DNA of 64,000 nucleotides from Ceratothoa steindachneri (taxonomy: Eukaryota > Arthropoda > Malacostraca > Isopoda > Cymothoidae): contig OZ018324.1 of the NCBI GenBank assembly GCA_963969495.1, positions 50,424,361 through 50,488,360 of the forward strand. The letters are read 5' to 3'. The notes under the pieces were generated by a model. That model was not told the origin of the DNA. It made no database searches and saw nothing but the letters and a program-made list of their open reading frames with translations. A program made the position numbers and the translations under genes. This document shows, one piece after another, positions 11,536 through 22,536 of the stretch. Each line of letters opens with the position of its first letter. Positions within the stretch are counted from its first letter, which is position 1.

Positions 11536-11540
<5 letters not shown>
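10725..11540 (+). pseudogene. Penelope-like element fragment C, 5'-truncated
   Basis: After about 70 bp of unassigned sequence, 10730-10860 reads [19 protein letters not shown], the Penelope RT thumb (usually FLRAYRxCxPxFLxxE). Two stops lie between this and the endonuclease frame at 10890-11414. Downstream of the endonuclease is about 125 bp of 3' sequence that ends at the (TA)n array beginning at 11541. No polymerase core is present, so the copy is 5'-truncated, which is common for insertions primed at the 3' end. Confidence 0.8.
10890..11414 (+). CDS. GIY-YIG endonuclease segment of Penelope fragment C
   Basis: A 174-residue open frame with the whole GIY-YIG nuclease signature. Residues 60-62 are GVY, 73-75 are YIG, Arg83 sits in NKRMKEH, the Glu lies in ERRIAESIII, and an Asn in VDNLNLSEGQ. 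CYNC (67-70) supplies the Cys pair typical of Penelope-like elements. The domain nicks target DNA for retrotransposition in this class. The first 59 residues are the RT-endonuclease linker (NIINITFKYSNTIRKSLTR). All catalytic positions look intact, unlike every other GIY-YIG copy here except the one at 33283. The open frame starts at an internal Met and is not an independent gene. Confidence 0.85.
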   Translation: MPHPYHEGTILKKCISFTYAPALAPLKSYANGNIINITFKYSNTIRKSLTRLRPINLDAGVYSIACYNCKLTYIGESGHFNKRMKEHLADIRRCINSSSLFTHMQKHDHRIDFNNAKIIYKSNNYIERRIAESIIINKVDNLNLSEGQYKFNKYIMNRVANCTYKSPDAMRLED

Positions 11541-11605
<65 letters not shown>

Positions 11606-11659
11606 TGTGATTTACCATTATCTTTCACTGATATACATTACGTTAATGTGAAATCTTCC

Positions 11660-11720
<61 letters not shown>
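11541..11720. repeat. Two (TA)n arrays split by 57 bp
   Basis: Runs at 11541-11604 and 11662-11720. The spacer contains tgtgatttaccattatcttt, which resembles the start of fragment C's flank (10655-10680, in opposite orientation). The second run ends at the left terminus of the Tc1 element. Confidence 0.95.
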
Positions 11721-11721
<1 letters not shown>

Positions 11722-11723
<2 letters not shown>

Positions 11724-13271
11724 GTTACTGGACATAAGTATTTGCACAACTCTATGTATTTGTAATGTATTTTGAAAAATTCGAGATCTGGTTTGGGGTA
11801 AAGAATACACGTAGTTCAGAGAACATATATTTAACAGAATATTTAAGCAGAACATACAAAAATATATTGACAACCACAAAATCAACTAAACAAAAAATGT
11901 ATGGGACAAAAGTATTTGGGCAAAATTAATATCATGTTATATCACTGTTAGTTTATAGCATAATTTGAGTATCTTAATTTAAACACGTCTTATAAAGCTG
12001 CCAGAAACTTCCAGAAGCACTTGTAATGTAAACAAACCACGATTGGCACAATCATTACCTATCCAGAGTTTGTTGAAGGTGGATGCTCAGTAAATACAAT
12101 GCCGAAAGTCAAAGAAATACCCAAAGCTATTCGAATTTAATTGTTGGGGCAATATTTCGGAAGCATCGGAGACTGGGGCAATCTCGAACCTGCCAAGTGT
12201 TTGAGCTCTTCGCAAGATCACGGGCCGCTCTCGACGCTATATGCTGCGTAAGGTGACGAATGTGCCCATGACTACCAGTACAGACCTATAGAATCAACTG
12301 GAGTTACAAGGAGTTCACGTCAGTCGAAAAACGGCTTCTAGAGAATTGCATCGAAGTGGTTTACATGCCTTCACTCCACGTTCAACTCCCATTCTTACAG
12401 CAACACATGTGAAGAATCGTTTAACGTTTGCCAAAGACCATCTTGACAAAAGAATTGAGTTTTGGAAACGGGTTGTATGGTTCGACGAAAGCAAAATTGA
12501 ACTTTTCGGCCGAAACGAAGCTCGTCATGTTTGGAGGAAAGCAGGGGCTGCCTATGATCCCAAGAACACCATCCCTACCGTCAAGCATGGAGGAGGCAAC
12601 ATTATGGTGTGGGGCTGTTTTACTGTCCATGTTGTAGGGAAACTCCACATCATTAATGTAAAAATGGATAGTTCCACGTACAGGTAGATAGTTACTGGAG
12701 CAGAAGTTGCTTCCGAGCGCAACAAAAAGTTCTACGGACGGCGCAAGTGGATCTTCCAGAAAGACAATGACCCCAAACATACGACGAAATCAACGAAAGA
12801 ATGGTTCGTAAATAAGAAAATAGGTGTCCTTCCGTGGCCTAGCCAATCGCCTGACCTCAATCCCATTAAAAATTTGTGGCGATTATTCAAAACTGCTGTG
12901 CACAAAAGGAGTCCAAAGAACCTTGCGGATTCGAGGATCATCTGCATGCAAGAATGGAACAAGTTACCACAAACGGAGTGTCAAAAGTTAGTTTCTAGTT
13001 ACAACAATCGTCTCTATGCTGTTATTCCAAATAAAGGTCACGCCAATAAATACTAAAGACTTGTTTTTTGTTTTGGCCAAATACTTTTGTCCCATACATT
13101 TATTTATTTAGTTGATTTTCTGGTTGTCAATATATTTTTGTATGTTCTGCTTAAATATTCTGTTAAATATATGTTCTCTGAACTACGTGTACTCTTTACC
13201 CCAAACTAGATCTCGAACTTTTCAAAATACATCACAAATAGAGTTGTGCAAATACTTATGTCCAGTCACTG
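11722..13271 (+). mobile_element. Tc1-like DNA transposon with ~200-bp TIRs
   Basis: The left end starts cagttactggacataagtat; the right end, read inward on the minus strand from 13271, starts cagtgactggacataagtat. The match continues with small differences for about 200 bp on each side (to about 11930 and from about 13070), enclosing a repeated cccatacatt...aaaagtatttgg motif at the inner edge. Long TIRs with repeated sites recall the IR/DR group of Tc1 elements. The right flank is TA, the expected target duplication. The left flank is tg after a TA array and has probably mutated. The element is about 1550 bp and carries one transposase. Confidence 0.93.
12099..13056 (+). pseudogene. Tc1-family transposase, inactivated
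   Basis: It starts at ATG 12099 (MPKVKEIPKAIR, the usual N-terminal helix-turn-helix lead) but loses frame by codon 12-13. The second DNA-binding part is visible as ALRKITGRSRRYMLRKV and the core as [20 protein letters not shown], then [14 protein letters not shown] (12346-12687). After a frameshift the rest reads [11 protein letters not shown] and [16 protein letters not shown], ending at the TAA at 13054-13056. Of the DDE triad the first two Asp remain. The third position, normally NPIEN, is Lys (codon aaa at 12868-12870), which removes the catalytic Glu by one G-to-A change. Spacing from the second Asp is 34 residues, as expected for Tc1. It is a dead copy. Confidence 0.93.
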
Positions 13272-13282
13272 TATCTATATTC

Positions 13283-13600
<318 letters not shown>

Positions 13601-13959
13601 AAACAATTGTTTATATTGTAGACAATGTTTTTTTCTTGGGCAAATCCCTCCAAAGTTCTTTTTGGTGATTTTTTTATTAGGCTATTGCAAACTCATCATA
13701 TTGTATTATATATAATTTTTAAGGTAATTTTGAAATGAGGGGGCTTTGTTTCTTAATACGATCTGCTAAATTGTGGGGGATTGAACCCCCACCCTCCGCA
13801 ATTTTAAATAATTCGAAAGTCTAACATTAGATTCGAATTCAAAAGGCGATTGCTAAATGTCGTTAGGGCTCTAGTTTTTCTACCACGTTGGTTGACTTCA
13901 GACATATAAGCCTCCTAAGATGGCAGTCAATCTATTTTTCGTCATAACATCATAGTTAT

Positions 13960-14545
13960 AAATTTTCCCACATTAAGTAATGAATTAAGTATTTAAACAA
14001 AAAATTGAGAAATTTATAACAAAGCGCTCACAAAATTGGAGGGCTGTCATAATCCCAAATTTAACCGAGCTTGCTTAGCATAAATTCATCATCTTTTAAT
14101 TTAAAAATGTTTTAAAATAAGGCATGAACAATAAAATTTGAAAGTAAGCATGCAGTATCAGTAATGTCAATGCAGAGAGACATACCAGACTTCATGACGT
14201 TAAGGAGCTGGGAAGTTTCAGAGCTGCCAATTTTATTCACTAATAGCAGGACTGCCAATGCTGGGCTTTTCAGTCCCTTGCTGGATTTCTCGATTTAAAT
14301 TTTCGAAATGTAATGAAATCTGTTTTTTTTTTTTAAACTCAATACGGAAAATGAGCTTAAATTAGTGAAACATGTATTCAAGATGGTGTGCCCTCCATAC
14401 TTCGTTGACTGAGCACATTTAGGTGTGTTCTTGGGGGTTAAAAAAAATTGGCTGGGCGAATTTAGGTCTAAAACTAAACATATTTGGGCGTGGAGCTAAT
14501 GATACGACTGGCAAACCTTCCCCAGTGTTGTTGAAGAGTTAGTGC
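13960..14545 (+). repeat. Unclassified dispersed repeat R-A, copy 1
   Basis: It is shared with the reverse strand of 26358-26990: ataaggcatgaacaataaaa, gtaagcatgcagtatcagta, gggcttttcag...gctggattt, and gcacattt...gggcgtggagctaa. The outer part (13967-14065) also matches 27640-27745 in direct orientation. No coding potential or termini were found. It lies between a microsatellite and the solo LTR at 14559. Confidence 0.7.
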
Positions 14546-14558
14546 GATTGTTGGTGTT

Positions 14559-15602
14559 TGTCGTGGTGTGACATTATATTATATCAATACCATATTATAT
14601 CTATGGGGGAGGGACCAATAACTTAAAGGCGAACCGACAAAGGGACGGAACACCTCGAGTTTAGACGGGCGGAATAGCGAGATAAGAGTGCAACGAGGGC
14701 AGGTAAAATATGGGCAATGGCAAAGCTCAAGGTTATTTAAAGAGGTATGTAAAAAAATATAATTTTATTTACATCAAAATAATGAAAATGATGGGCAAAA
14801 TTACACCGGTAAACGAAGGGGGAAATTGTAGTTATGAATCAGACTATGAAGTTAAAATGTAAGGTATTACAGGAGGAGACTATTCAAATGGGGAAAGGGT
14901 GATTAACTCACATGGGTTACTGAATGGGGAGAGGGGTTGGCTTACGGAGGATTCCGGGTGAAACGTCGGGGTAAGGCTTCACGGATGTCTTCTGCACGTG
15001 AGGCGATGGCGCTCAGAGCTTCTGAGCGATAACTTAAAGAGATGACGGTTCTCCAAAAAAAAGGGTGGGGGGCGTTAACGTCCGGTCCAGGGGGCGAGTA
15101 TTTCGGCCACCCGAAAACGAGGGGCGAACAAGGAGGGCTTCGACAGGAGTTGATGAGTGAAGTCGGAAAAATCACTCGGTAGCGATCGTTAAATGGAATT
15201 ACCTCACTGGCTGGGGCTAATTCCGACACACAAATAGTTCTGCCGTCACTTTGCTTCGTTGTTAGCACCTGACTTGGAACTAGGGGAATCTTCTTGGGTC
15301 CGGGCGAGACTTCTCAACTCTGTGTCTGCCTCATGGGAAACGACCACTATATATATCTGAGGCTCTTCCCGCGGGGAAGGGGGGGGGGAAACAGCTCTAC
15401 TCTCGAATGACCTCGAATCTTCTTGCCGAGGAAATTCTAACCCGTGTAAAGGTGGACCGTGGTGGACGAGGTTCGAGGCTACCGCTTGTGGAAGGGGGGT
15501 GGGGGTGGGGGGTTAGGCTTACCCATTTAAGCCTAACAGAACCTTCTCCAGCACATGGAACTTCCGTGCTGGAAAAGAAATTTCACGTGGGATTCCCCCA
15601 CA
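14559..15602 (-). repeat. Solo LTR, copy 1 (1044 bp)
   Basis: It matches the reverse complement of 35979-37000 end to end. Both ends fit 5'-TG...CA-3'. Flanks are gtgtt (14554-14558) and gcgtt (15603-15607), a 5-bp target duplication with one transition. Sense is set by signals shared with copy 2: a TATATATAT box (about 15346-15354, minus) and, further downstream, AATAAA (14765-14770, minus). No retroviral-type internal region adjoins it, so it is a solo LTR left by recombination. A 5-bp duplication fits Gypsy, Copia or BEL/Pao; I cannot say which. The minus-strand open frame 14942-15268 is conserved in copy 2. Confidence 0.88.
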
Positions 15603-15772
15603 GCGTTATTCCTGAAATTTCTTAGTGTCGTTTGTTTTACTTACTTTATCTTATTTTCCGTGCTTGAATTTGCCTATAATTATGTTGGAAAACTCATTAA
15701 AGTGAAAATGCAGACAGTATAGTGTTGAATATTTGAAGGTTGAATTTGGTACTTCTAATAATGAACAACAGC

Positions 15773-16252
15773 CAGGCGGGTGCGGATCCAGGGGGGGGGG
15801 GAGTGAAGCACTCCACTCAAATTTCAGACACGTTTCTTTATATTTCTTTTTTAAGCCATACTTGTATTCTACTATTCAACAAGAGTTATTTAATAATATG
15901 GAATCTATGTAAAAGTAGTTTTTTAAACGGTTCCCATCGAATTTACCTCATATGATACAAGTACAAAATACAGGTAATTATAAAGTATAATTATTGAATT
16001 TAGTATTATACCTTACTAAGCTGATATCCAAAAACTACAATTTATAATTTTCTGATATATGGTAGAAATTCGGATCTGATAGAGTTAGTGCTCAATCCCG
16101 TGTGATTTATTATTATTTATAATTATCAATGTTGCGTGAGATAACCATTATTAATGTTCAATGCCCTTTTCTATTCTCAGACTCCGTAGAGGGACAAAAT
16201 TAGGTTGCCCTTCCCCCCTCTAAAAGATTTTTTTCGCCTAGATCCGCCACTG
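15773..16252. mobile_element. 480-bp hAT-type MITE in the BED-finger coding sequence
   Basis: The left end begins caggcgggtgcggatccagg; the right end, read inward on the minus strand, begins cagtggcggatctagg. It is flanked on both sides by acaacagc (15765-15772 and 16253-16260), a perfect 8-bp target duplication, the hAT signature. Removing it rejoins the hAT frame ...NNEQQPMYLLCEK. It has no coding capacity. The left end has a few extra bases and a run of nine G compared with the right end. Confidence 0.92.
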
Positions 16253-16582
16253 ACAACAGCCATGTATCTTCTTTGTGAGAAAGTATTTTGGAACGAGGCC
16301 ATGAAGCCATCCAGTCTTTCCGATCATTAAAAGAAGATCCATCCTGATAAAATGAAAGAAAATTTGTCATATTAAAAACTCTACGAGATCAATTTCGCAT
16401 CAGAAAAATCAATTCACTCCCTATGACAAAACAATCACAGAAATGCGACGATGGACTTATTTTATTTGTTCACACAATATATTGAAAATGATTGCCAGAC
16501 CAGTGAAACCTCATGCATTTGGAAAACAACTCATTTTACCAGATATAGAAGAAGCTTTTCATACAGTGGTACATCATCCTTA

Positions 16583-17262
16583 CCCCGGTGTTATTTTCGA
16601 CGAGCAACTCTCGTTTAAACCACACATCCATCGTATTTGTAAGTCTTCCCTCGGTTTCCTTCGCAACTTTTCACGTGTTCGATCCCATTTTGATCGACGA
16701 AGCCTTGAGACTGCTATTCATGCCTTCGTCACTTCACGTTTAGCCTACTGCAATTCTCTTCTCGTGAATCTCTCTTCTTCGTCACTTCGCCCCGTACAAC
16801 TAGTTCAAAACTATGCTGCTCGGCTCCTTCTTCGCCGCCCCCGGTTCTCTTCTTCGATGCCTCTGTTACAGGAGCTACACTGGTTACCTATTCGCTTCCG
16901 TACCTACTATAAAATTCCTCTCATCACCTACAAGGCCCTAAACTTTGAGGCTACACCTTATCTCTCGTCTGCCCTCTCCCGTCGTCAAACTCCTCGGGCA
17001 CTCCGGTCTAACCTCACTCCCATCCTGAACACTCCTCGTTCTGTCCTCTGCTCGATGGGTGGCCGTTCCTTCTCAGTTTGCGCTCCTAGACTCTGGAATA
17101 CTCTTCCTGCCGAAGTCCGATCCTCTCCCTCCCTTGTTACTTTTAAACGTCTCCTGAAGACTCAACTCTACAGAATTGCCTTCTCTCCCCTGTAAACTTT
17201 CTCTACACTCGCTACAGAACCTGCGCTGTGTAAGGGCTAACAGCCCTGAAGGGTGCATTATA
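16583..17262 (+). pseudogene. CR1/L2-type LINE 3' end
   Basis: From codon 47 of the open frame 16443-17195 the protein is the C-terminal part of a CR1/L2-clade reverse transcriptase. It has FDEQLSFKPHIHRICKSSL, then SRLAYCNSLLVNL, LQELHWLPIRFRTYYK, GGRSFSVCAPRLWNTLPAE and FKRLLKTQL. The end of the palm, the thumb and the characteristic LHWLP and APRLWN motifs are all present, with no stop before the natural terminator at 17193-17195. After it comes a short 3' UTR (gggctaacagccctgaagggtg, a small hairpin) and a (TTA)n tail. The insertion is 5'-truncated and sits inside the hAT transposase. Its frame happens to join the hAT frame upstream. Confidence 0.93.
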
Positions 17263-17305
17263 AATACTTACTTATTATTATTATTATTATATTATTATTA
17301 TCTAA
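17263..17305 (+). repeat. (TTA)n tail of the CR1/L2 LINE
   Basis: acttacttattattattatta... ending near 17302, directly after the LINE 3' UTR. CR1/L2 elements end in short tandem repeats rather than poly(A). Confidence 0.85.
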
Positions 17306-18584
17306 GAGATCGCACTTAGTAATAATTATGTGTAAATAAGAATTGATAAAATGGCCGAGGACATTGAATAGACCTTATATAACAAACCTAAAAATCAACA
17401 ATTTGGTTTATAATTGGAGGAATCTATTTCCCTAGGCAATGGACCACTACTTTAAGGATATATTCGTTTTATTAAAGATAAGAAAAATGTACAAGAATCA
17501 GTGTCTGCAAAGGAACTTGAAACGGACACTAAAGGTGAATTTATGTTTACTATAGTTGAGCAGTTTTTCGAAGAAAAAGATATCCCTATGAACGGACGGT
17601 GCTCCACCATTAACAAGGCGGTATAGAGCCTTTTTTGCATTTTTAAAGAAACTTGAGTGATCGGATTCATAAATCCCTTGGGGCTATTATCACAACAGTA
17701 ACAAAAATAAAATGTCTTCCTCTTGATTCTCGAATCTTTAGACAACTCTGCAACAAAACTGAAGATTTGATCGTCTCTTTTTACACACTGAAGTGAGATG
17801 GTTATCCAAAGAAAACTATTTGAAGCGATTTTATTCTCTTTTCAACACTATCATACAATTTTATCATATATTTCTTTTTTCTTTTAAGCTTGTAAATGTG
17901 ACATTGCCTATTTAACATATTTATCCAATATATTCGATGATCTGAATTTGCAGTTGCAAAGCTATGATGGAAATCTTATCAAAGTAAAATCTATTATTTG
18001 CACATTCATGGACAAGCTTTCAATCTCTAGGCATAATATTGATAGCCAGGTGCTCTCTCAATTTCTAAATCTTGATTGACTGGAAAATGATAATTATGAA
18101 GCTAACTCCATAATAGATGGTGACCTCTTGATTGTACAAATGAAACCGACTCTGCAATGCAAGAGTTAATTGCATTAAAAAAACGACTTCGAACAATCAT
18201 ACTAGGAATTTTGGCTATAAAAGGAAATTTCTGAAACGTATCCAAAGCTGTGAGAAGCTATCAAACTTCTTTTCATTGCTTTTCAAACTTCCTATATCGC
18301 TGAACGTGGTTTTAATGCAGTTACTCAGCTTCTTACTAGACAAAAAAACCGACTGCAAATTGCAAAACGAGGGAATTTGAGATTCTCAGCAGCACGGAAC
18401 CTAGAGTCAGAGCCTGAGGCAGTAAGCACCAAAGTCAACCATCGCATTAAAAACATATTGAGGTAATCTTTATAATAGAAATAAAAACTACATTCAAAAT
18501 ATTTTGCACTAATACCAGTATTATATTGCTATAAAAGATAAATTTATTATAGTATAGGAAATTTAATTAGACAGGTGGGGCGAC

Positions 18585-18652
18585 GACAAAAAAAAGTTTT
18601 TGTCCAAAGGGGGCGCTAGTCCCAAAAAACGTTGGGAAACACTGCCTTAAAG
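18585..18652. repeat. hAT terminal sequence (right end)
   Basis: It contains ccaaagggggcgctagt and ends gttgggaaacactg at 18644, the inverted counterpart of the end at 6892. It is the 3' end expected for the hAT transposase ending near 18480. Confidence 0.75.
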
Positions 18653-20790
18653 TCTCGGGGCTCACGTGAACGAATCTGAGAAAAAGGCACACATTCACCT
18701 CCGCTGCCTTAAACCAGGAAACGAGAACCGAACGCAAAGGCGAACATCCGAGGGACTCGACTGTTTCACATAAAACTCCGTTGGCGCTCTTCATTGAAAG
18801 GAAAAAAGGAAGAAGGTGGTAAATTGTATCAAGAGAGGAAACAGCAATGCTGAAAAGATAATTAGATACTTCATTGGCAGCTGTTACCAGGAAAACTGCA
18901 TTTGTGTGTGAACTGAGTGGCTTCCGTGTCCCCATAGCATCTCCTGCGCTTGATTTATATTATAACGGTTATTTATTTATGAGGGGGAGCGTAATCTATG
19001 TAGAGTGCTGGGCAGGGTCGGGAGTACTCCTACGCAGGATCCATCGGGAACGAGCGCTCTATCCTCCTCGCCTCATAGGTTCCTGGTTTTTACGAAGTGG
19101 AAGAGAGCCCTCATTTAAGAATGGGTAGAATCGGGCGAAGACAGTCGGACGAAGAATAAATTAATGGATAAGGGAAAATAAATGACCAAAAGCTAATTAT
19201 CTCGGGGGTCTTTTACCCCTCTTAGTGTAATCCAAGCCTAGAATGTCCACTGATTCCTGGTGGTGGGGAACCGAAGTGATCGATCCTGATTGCTATGGTA
19301 AAGCATGTCAACTTTAAAATCTGGTGCAGGGAGGGCGCAAATCGTCTAATTAATTCTTCTTCAGTAAAGGTAGGTTTTCTTACGAAGACCTTTTGTTAAT
19401 AAAGATCTGGCATCAGAGGGGAGAGAAATGAAGAGGTGTGTGAGAAGAATGAAAAGAGGACATTTATTTGAAGCCGGTGTTCTCTAAAGGGAGTGAAGGA
19501 GTTTGGGAAGTGGGAAGAAGGAGAATAGGTGTAGGGTGGATGGAAAGAACCCTTTATAGGCCCACGGGGAGAGAAGGGCAGGCAGAAGAACAATAGATGA
19601 AGTGAGAATGAATCAAGAATGACGAATGTTATAGTTGACTTCATCAGTGGAGGGATGGGGGAGGGAGGGCTTATAGCCAGTGATATTCAGGTGGTTCCAC
19701 ATGGACTTCCCCATTGTTCCCGGCATAAATTGATCTTATCTCACTTTCCATACATATGTTTCTCCATATTTACTTTCTAACTCTCAGACACTGACTTTTT
19801 CAAGTCGCATCTTCTAACTGTACAATTTGTTTAAAAAATACATTATCAACCAAGTAAATACTTATGCCAAGTAAATATACAGCCGAGATACAATCTAGAT
19901 ATGCGAAGACTCCCTGCTGAGAGTAGATTTCCTCTTAAGTAGATAAGTCAAGATTAAACTATAAAATATCGACTTAGATTCGAATCTTCCCAATTCGCTA
20001 TATAAAATACATTGGAATCAGAAGTTTCACTACGATTCACTTCTATCGAATCTACTCGTCAGAAGTCTAATGAAGAAACCGCGTCCAATCGCTGCCTGCC
20101 ACTCTCTCTTTTGAAGTCTAAACTCGACCTAAGATTTTTAACGACTCTCAGAAATGAGTTAAGTACAGAAACTCATATTCTTCAATTTTCCTTTACGCGT
20201 TAAAGATTCCTTATATTCTTCAGGACTCAGCAGTTAGATGTAAGCTGCATCGACGCTGGGATATTTCCAGTTCACACGCACCGAACCAGTAAGTCCTCTG
20301 TCGGATTACACACTCGAGCTTTAATATACATGAGTATAATAATAAACCGATATTCGCATGTATATTCGTGCCGATATACGAACGCACGCTAGATTTCCTG
20401 TGAGTCACACCATCAATCAAGACGACCTCGTATATTGCACTTGGTTACGAAAAAAGAATCATTTAAGTCGCCTAAGTTTTTCAAACTGATCTAGAACAAC
20501 TATGCACAGCTGTATCCGAAAATGAAATCCGTTTCACCCAATCGGGTTAGGTTTTTGTGCTAAGTTGATTTTTTAAAAATCCGATTCTATAACTAAATCG
20601 ATTACATTTTATGACATTTTCTGTTGATTTTTGTTAATATTTCCCATCCGAAATAGGTTTTTAAAATAAAACCCCTCGTTGTCTAACACTGTATTAATTA
20701 AATGATACAAAAATTGATTAGAGTAAATTGAATAGTAGACATTGATAAAAATAAGCACATGTAAATTCGATATTAGGTAATCATTTTTCA
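18653..20790. other. No gene recognised
   Basis: There are short open frames (18567-18935 minus overlapping the hAT end, 18874-19128 plus, 20012-20203 plus) without motifs. 19396-19644 is purine-rich on the plus strand (ggagaatag, gaagggcagg). No tandem repeats or element ends were noted. It may be host intergenic sequence. Confidence 0.45.
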
Positions 20791-20794
20791 AAAT

Positions 20795-22266
20795 TCAGTG
20801 TATGAACTTCCGTTTCTTCGAACCTTCAGAAAGCTCAGCGGTAGGGATGTCTCTCTTTAGAATCAAACAGTAATCAAACATCATGACTGCATCCCAGCGT
20901 GTCTGATTACTGGTCTCTATCTTTTTCATGTCCCGGTGGAATCTCTACCCTTGCTTGTCACACATTGTTCCGAGATTCTAGGAAACTATCCATATTTGAG
21001 AATAAGTAATGCATTTTGACGCTCATTTGTATCTGAGGTTTCTGAAAGCAGTCAGTTATATGTGGTTCTTGGCCTTCTTGTTGCCAAGTTCTTCACGACC
21101 AGGACAAAACTTTCTACGCTTCCATTTCCACTTCATTCAATGAGTTTTCGAACTTTGGAACCCTAATAATCACAATATTGGAGTTGAAGACCGTCAAAAA
21201 TGCCAGCTTTCAACATCTCCATGGTCAATCCTGGAAAAGCGTGGCACAATTATGTGAAACAACTCCATCCTTGTCCAGAACTTTAGTGAACTGTTTGATC
21301 ATGCTGACTTGATGTGCAGTGTTGGGAAGAGTATCCTCTCTCTGTCCACCAGAGGGTTGTTTATAACGTTCCTTGCTCTGCAGGGCACCAATTACTCCAT
21401 CAAAGGCCAGTCCTTTTTCGTGTACGGTACAGAAAGCACAGCTACTTGGCGAACCTGGACTGTTGTCCCTATAAAAAGTTCACCATCTTCAGGTTAACAA
21501 AAATCAATAACGCATACTGATCATAACGAATTTTAGCCAGTACGTACTTTACCGGTTCATAATTCTCCTTCAGTGTAGTCGAATGAGCGAAGCGTACAGA
21601 GGCATTTCAACGATCACTTGCTATTTTCATTGAACACTCTCCATCTTCAGGTTGGTACCTTGGCACTCCAAGGTTGTGCAGAAGCTGCGCAATATATGTA
21701 CAATACAACAAGTCCTTCCCTTCAGAGAAAAAAAACAGAGGTACTCTTGATGTCTGTTGCGGTAGAGGAGGATGCGAGTAATGTCAGAGAGGAGTTTATT
21801 TTCTTCTTCTTCAATTTGGATCTCAACAGTTGGGAAAAGAACTATGACAAGGTGAGATCGCAAACTAGATCCTTTAACTCCTTTTGAGAAAAATGATGTG
21901 GAGCATCATCATCAAAAACTAATTCTTTTCTTTCATTTCCTTCAACCCTGGAGGTACCTTTGGCACTAATGTCAGGAAGTTCTCGAAAGACAGGTACTGG
22001 AATTTCATCACAATAAGTTGCAGGACGACGTGCTGATTGAAGATCCCAGTCAAATCAATACCGCAGAAGTATCAGTCAGTACCATGGTTTGTCGCTCTCT
22101 CCAAACCACAGGAATTCAAAACTTCTTGCCCTTGGCCCAATGATGCACACTTTATGAAACTTGTGACCGGATTCCTGTTAGGAATAACGGTTTATTCGCC
22201 GCAGATGTAGCAGAATAGATCAGGCTTATTTTTGCAAGATCTTGTAGCCGAATCCCTTTAATTCAT
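20795..22266 (-). pseudogene. Uncharacterised multi-copy arthropod protein family, copy 2
   Basis: Minus-strand pieces in order: KNKPDLFCYICGE (about 22235-22197), GKKFxIPVVWRERQTM (about 22130-22085), CDEIPVPVFRELPDIS, HHFSQKELKDLVCDLTLS (near 21870), HNLGVPRYQPEDGE, ENYEPVKYVL, VNLKMVNFL, SMIKQFTKVLDKDG, MLKAGIFDGLQ, LGNKKAKNH, MSVKMHYLFSNMDSF, TRWDAVMMFDYCLILKRDI and SKKRKFIH with a TGA at 20795-20797. The order and wording match copy 1 (31365-32455) in the shared parts. Frameshifts and stops are frequent, so it is dead. I know this layout from many unannotated arthropod gene models but know of no function. The C-x2-C pair near the start suggests a metal-binding N-terminus. About 40 residues after the first Cys pair appear deleted. 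Confidence 0.78.
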
Positions 22267-22536
22267 TGACAAAAAGAAAGCACTATTTATTCAAAGATTG
22301 CCGCATTTAAACTCTCTAGAATTCGTTTATTTAAAGAAGAAAAAATATTTTCTTTCATAATATAAATATAAAATATCCATGCATGTAAAAAACCCCCGCA
22401 GAGAAATCATGTGGCGATAAATAAAAAAGTTAGCCTATTAGCACGTTCGCTCTCTAATTTTGGCTGCCTTCAGAAAGCCTAACGGACTAAATACGGTGAG
22501 CCCCAATAATGCTCGTTCGCTCTCTGTCACCTACAC

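Larger units (their letters stand above)
15640..18480 (+). pseudogene. hAT transposase with BED finger, nested insertions
   Basis: Read across two insertions, the plus strand gives a ZBED/SCAND3-like hAT transposase. The N-terminus (to about 15772) is VEYLKVEFGTSNNEQ, resuming after the MITE as the BED finger MYLLCEKVFWNEAMKPSSL (then DH-KKIHPDK), with one Cys of the first pair lost. RPVKPHAFGKQLILP lies at 16495-16545. After the LINE insertion come LSNNYV, IDKMAEDIE, RFIKDKKNVQESVSAKELET, IKCLPLDSRIFRQLC, AYLTYLSNIFDDLN and DKLSISRHN. The C-terminal dimerisation region (about 18230-18470) reads FQTSYIAERGFNAVTQLLTR. Stops and frameshifts are numerous. The central 'DGA...HC' block is not recognisable. 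The right hAT terminus at 18644 lies 165 bp downstream. Confidence 0.88.
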
